This document shows positions 61,818 to 64,000 of a DNA stretch of 64,000 nucleotides, piece by piece (the stretch's first letter is position 1; the number at the start of each line of letters is the position of its first letter). Both the position numbers and the translations under genes were made by a program. The notes under the pieces are model-generated. The model made no database searches. It was not told where the DNA came from and saw nothing but the letters and a program-made list of their open reading frames with translations. Source of the stretch: Stutzerimonas kunmingensis (GTDB lineage: Bacteria; Pseudomonadota; Gammaproteobacteria; Pseudomonadales; Pseudomonadaceae); assembly GCF_002929225.1 (NCBI RefSeq), contig NZ_PISM01000018.1, forward strand, positions 1-64,000, in the 5' to 3' direction.

Positions 61818-61850
61818 AGCCACGCCCCATAACTCAGGGGCGTGGCTTTG
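61818..61850 (+). terminator. Rho-independent terminator after the ene-reductase gene
   Basis: AGCCACGCCCC (61818-61828) and GGGGCGTGGCT (61837-61847) form a perfect 11-bp GC-rich stem with an eight-base loop, followed by a short T-run. It begins nine bases after the ene-reductase stop. Confidence 0.88.
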
Positions 61851-61875
61851 CGTTTGCTGACCGAGGAAGTTAAGC

Positions 61876-62859
61876 ATGTACCAACCGAGCACGATCCCCT
61901 ACCAAGAGCATAGGGGATTCAAACGAACCTTCAGGCAGGGTCATCTAAGCCTTGGGCTGTTCTTTCCCCTGGAGGCTTTCGAAGGTGATACACCGAGCAT
62001 GTTAGATCAGGTCGCGCTGGCCAAACGTGCAGAGGCACTTGGTTTTTCGGCGCTCTGGTTTCGCGACGTGCCGCTCAGGGACCCAAGCTTCGGCGATGTC
62101 GGCCAGGTTTTCGACCCTTGGGTGTATCTGGGCTACATGGCAGCCCATACAACAAAAATCGCACTAGGCACCGCCTCCATCGCCCTTACTTTGCGTAATC
62201 CCTTGCACACGGCAAAGGCCGCAGCGAGCATTGATCAGTTGAGCGGAGGTCGCTTGCTCCTGGGAGTAGCCTCTGGCGATCGTCCCGTGGAGTTTCCCGC
62301 ATTCAGCGTTGATCCAGAACAGCGTGGCGAGACCTTTCAAGAAAACCTCAATGTGATACGCCAAGCCCATCGAACACACTTCGAGCCCATTCGCTGGAGT
62401 CACGGCGAGTTACTGGGGGCCGATCTCGTTCCCAAACCTACGACTCGGGAAATACCGCTATTCGTAACCGGACACAGCCGCCAGCCGCTCGATTGGATCG
62501 CGCGTGAAAGCCATGGATGGATCAACTATCCACGTCCGCCAAAAATGCAGCAACTCATCGTGGAAGATTGGCGACAGGAAACGGCTAAACAATGTGGCAC
62601 TATCTACAAGCCGTTCTTGCAATCGCTGTATATCGACCTGGACGAACACCCATCCACGCCGCCCTCGCCTATCCATCTAGGATTCCGACTGGGACGTAAC
62701 CACCTGCGGGCCTTGCTGGATACACTTCAGGAAATCGGTGTAGATCACGTCATCCTGAACCTCAAGTATGGTAAACGCCCCGCAGCAGAGGTTATCGAGG
62801 AACTTGGCAAACATATCGTCCCGCAATTCGGCGCACAGGTGCCCGATAGTCCTACCTGA
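61876..62859 (+). CDS. Luciferase-like (LLM class) flavin oxidoreductase
   Basis: A 327-residue TIM-barrel flavoprotein of the bacterial luciferase-like monooxygenase superfamily. Visible family blocks are LSLGLFFPLEAF at the start, AEALGFSALWFRDVPLRDPSFGDVGQVFDPW, IALGTASIALTLRNPLHTAKAAASIDQLSGGRLLLGVASGD and PLFVTGHSRQPLDWIARESHGW. The group uses FMN or F420; in pseudomonads FMN is expected. It starts just after the terminator of the ene-reductase gene and may be transcribed by read-through or its own promoter. Substrate unknown. Confidence 0.88.
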   Translation: MYQPSTIPYQEHRGFKRTFRQGHLSLGLFFPLEAFEGDTPSMLDQVALAKRAEALGFSALWFRDVPLRDPSFGDVGQVFDPWVYLGYMAAHTTKIALGTASIALTLRNPLHTAKAAASIDQLSGGRLLLGVASGDRPVEFPAFSVDPEQRGETFQENLNVIRQAHRTHFEPIRWSHGELLGADLVPKPTTREIPLFVTGHSRQPLDWIARESHGWINYPRPPKMQQLIVEDWRQETAKQCGTIYKPFLQSLYIDLDEHPSTPPSPIHLGFRLGRNHLRALLDTLQEIGVDHVILNLKYGKRPAAEVIEELGKHIVPQFGAQVPDSPT

Positions 62860-62884
62860 CAGGACAATAGGATTCCAGTCCAAA

Positions 62885-62909
62885 CCAGCCCGTCATTGCG
62901 ACGGGCTGG
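62885..62909. repeat. GC-rich hairpin after the luciferase-like gene
   Basis: CCAGCCCGTC and GACGGGCTGG form a perfect ten-base stem with a five-base loop, 25 bases after the stop. No T-run follows, so it may be a weak terminator or an mRNA-stabilising element. Confidence 0.6.
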
Positions 62910-62958
62910 CGCGCAGAGATCATGGCGAAGCCTTCCAATTTGATGCGCGAATCAGGAA

Positions 62959-62972
62959 GATATCTAGATATC
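62959..62972. promoter_or_regulatory. Perfect 14-bp palindrome before the ArsR-type gene
   Basis: GATATCTAGATATC reads the same on both strands and lies 26 bases upstream of the ArsR-type start, within AT-rich DNA likely to be its promoter. It is a good candidate for an autoregulatory operator. Confidence 0.55.
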
Positions 62973-62997
62973 GAAAAAAACAGGTCTCAAAAAATTC

Positions 62998-63303
62998 ATG
63001 ATTATTGACGTCAACGAAGCCCTGAAAGCATTGGCGAACCCGACGCGCCTTGCCATCCTCAATTGGCTCAAGGATCCCAGGACAGTCTTTCCCGAGCAGG
63101 AAGTCGACCCAGAAACGGTAGGCGTGTGCGTCAGTATCATCCAAGAGCGCACGGGCCTCTCGCAGTCAACGACATCGCTTTATCTCGCAGCTCTACAGCG
63201 CGCGCAATTGGTGACATCGCAGCGGATCGGCCCCTGGACCTACTACAAACGCCACGATGAGAATATCGATGCCTTCTTCAAGGCGCTGCAAGAAAGAATC
63301 TAG
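62998..63303 (+). CDS. ArsR-type winged-helix regulator
   Basis: A 101-residue repressor-like protein. It has EALKALANPTRLAILNWLKDP at the start, a recognition helix LSQSTTSLYLAALQRAQLV and the wing TSQRIGPWTYYKRHDENIDAFF. No ArsR-type metal cysteine pair is present in the DNA-binding helix (the single Cys lies in VGVCVSIIQ), so a redox or organic signal is more likely than arsenic. The insertion FPEQEVDPETVG is seen in regulators of the BigR/YgaV-unlike group found beside reductases. It probably controls the neighbouring detoxification genes and itself via the palindrome at 62959. Confidence 0.88.
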   Translation: MIIDVNEALKALANPTRLAILNWLKDPRTVFPEQEVDPETVGVCVSIIQERTGLSQSTTSLYLAALQRAQLVTSQRIGPWTYYKRHDENIDAFFKALQERI

Positions 63304-63540
63304 GGCTGCACACCCTTGTATTTCTGACTGATTTCAGTCTTTGCCGATGTCAAAAACAGCAATGTGACCAAATAACGATCAGATCATCCGAAGCTTCGAG
63401 TGATCGAACAGCATTACCAGTGATGCGGTGCGCGGAAAAAACGCTCCTATAGCAAAACTGCCACTTGACAACGCTGAAACCAGGGGCTGTACACGCAAAA
63501 GACAGCACACTCCAGAGAGGGACGCGAAGCCCTTCAAGTG

Positions 63541-64000
63541 CTCTTCTACGGCCAACCTTCTTTAGGGGGCAGCCGCCACGGCGTCGACATCCCACGCCAG
63601 CCCCTGGCGCGTTGGGTGATCCAAAGTGGCGAGCAACTGCAACCGTTGCTCAACCTGATGCGCGACAAGCTGCTGGACTACCCCGTGTTGCACTGCGACG
63701 AAACGCGCTTGCAGGTGCTGCATGAACCGGGACGCGACCCCTCGGCACAATCCTGGATGTGGGTGCAAAGCGGTGGGCCGCCGGACAAGCCGGTGATCCT
63801 TTTCGACTACACAGCCAGCCGCGCGCAGGAGGTGCCGCTACGCCTGCTCGATGGCTACCGCGGCTACCTGATGACCGACGACTACGCCGGTTACAACGCC
63901 GTGGCTGCACGCGACGGCATCGAACGCCTGGGCTGCTGGGCGCATGCGCGACGCAAGTTCGTCGAAGCCCAAAAGGTGCAGCCCAAGGGCAAGACTGGGC
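63541..64000 (+). pseudogene. IS66-family transposase fragment, runs off the window
   Basis: The frame gives VDIPRQPLARWVIQSGEQLQPLLNLMRDKLLDYPVLHCDETRLQVL, then FDYTASRAQEVPLRLLDGYRGYLMTDDYAGYNAVA and CWAHARRKFVEAQK, the central catalytic part of IS66 TnpC with its first two acidic residues. Similarity begins near 63580 and the N-terminal half is missing, so the copy is 5'-truncated unless the window hides a rearrangement. The 3' end lies outside the window. The 240 bases before it, after the ArsR-type gene, hold no clear gene. Confidence 0.88.

Noticed and set aside
63304-63540. A small gene between the ArsR-type regulator and the IS66 fragment
   Set aside because: Frames here lack ribosome sites; the 81-codon minus frame overlaps the IS66 start and has no protein-like features.

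Overview
The window looks like a GC-rich gammaproteobacterium of the Pseudomonas type. The coding style, the recC-recB-recD order, the IS5, IS66 and Tn3-family parts, the DUF6957-like proteins and the ALDH/OYE/ArsR cluster all fit a Pseudomonas putida-like chromosome or island, but this is inferred from sequence character and not proven. Most of the window is accessory DNA, essentially one large defence island with mobile elements at both ends.

Layout. 0.3-1.2 kb: a CDF cation exporter. 1.3-8.4 kb: an IS5-type transposase cut off by a Tn3-like terminal repeat, then a mercury uptake cassette (merR, merT, merP and a GDCC-motif protein, with no merA), a Tn3-family transposase with an upstream PIN/ribbon-helix-helix toxin-antitoxin pair, and a tyrosine recombinase. 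8.7-19.4 kb (minus strand): one tight operon joining a type I restriction system with two different HsdM genes to a McrBC-type restriction pair. 20.1-26.5 kb (plus strand): a compact seven-gene operon of a caspase/CHAT-like protease, a SLOG-domain four-TM protein, a TIR protein, a CbxX/CfqX-type AAA+ ATPase and three small membrane proteins. I do not recognise this combination as a described system; it is the best candidate for something new.

26.6-41.8 kb: recC-recB-recD lies between two direct copies of a Sel1-like / WYL regulator / 54-residue protein block. The copies have decayed in opposite ways: copy 1 has a broken Sel1 gene and an intact WYL gene, copy 2 the reverse. A near-perfect palindrome, TGCGACA-N5-TGTCGCA, occurs five times: in both Sel1/WYL divergent promoters, before both 54-residue genes, and just upstream of recC. 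This predicts that the WYL protein controls recCBD. A two-gene unit with a possible ADP-ribosyltransferase-like product lies beside recC.

41.8-49.1 kb (plus): a pPIWI-RE module (REase/zinc-ribbon protein, DinG-type helicase, pPIWI-RE protein) with one unknown gene in front. 49.3-55.3 kb (minus): a convergent three-gene module of TerB-N/TerB/TerB-C protein, BrxD-like ATPase and Lhr-like helicase. 55.5-57.4 kb (minus): a DEDDh exonuclease and three small genes. 57.4-59.1 kb: decayed DNA with a broken PIN toxin, hairpins and a five-copy 23-bp tandem repeat. 59.1-63.3 kb (plus): aldehyde dehydrogenase, Old Yellow Enzyme reductase, luciferase-like flavin oxidoreductase and an ArsR-type regulator, probably for detoxification of reactive carbonyl or enone compounds. 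The window ends inside an IS66 transposase.

Working together: the restriction operon, the CHAT/SLOG/TIR/AAA operon, pPIWI-RE and the TerB/BrxD module are plausible independent antiphage layers, and RecBCD is both a repair enzyme and an antiphage nuclease. All assignments rest on motif recognition by eye; no database search was run.
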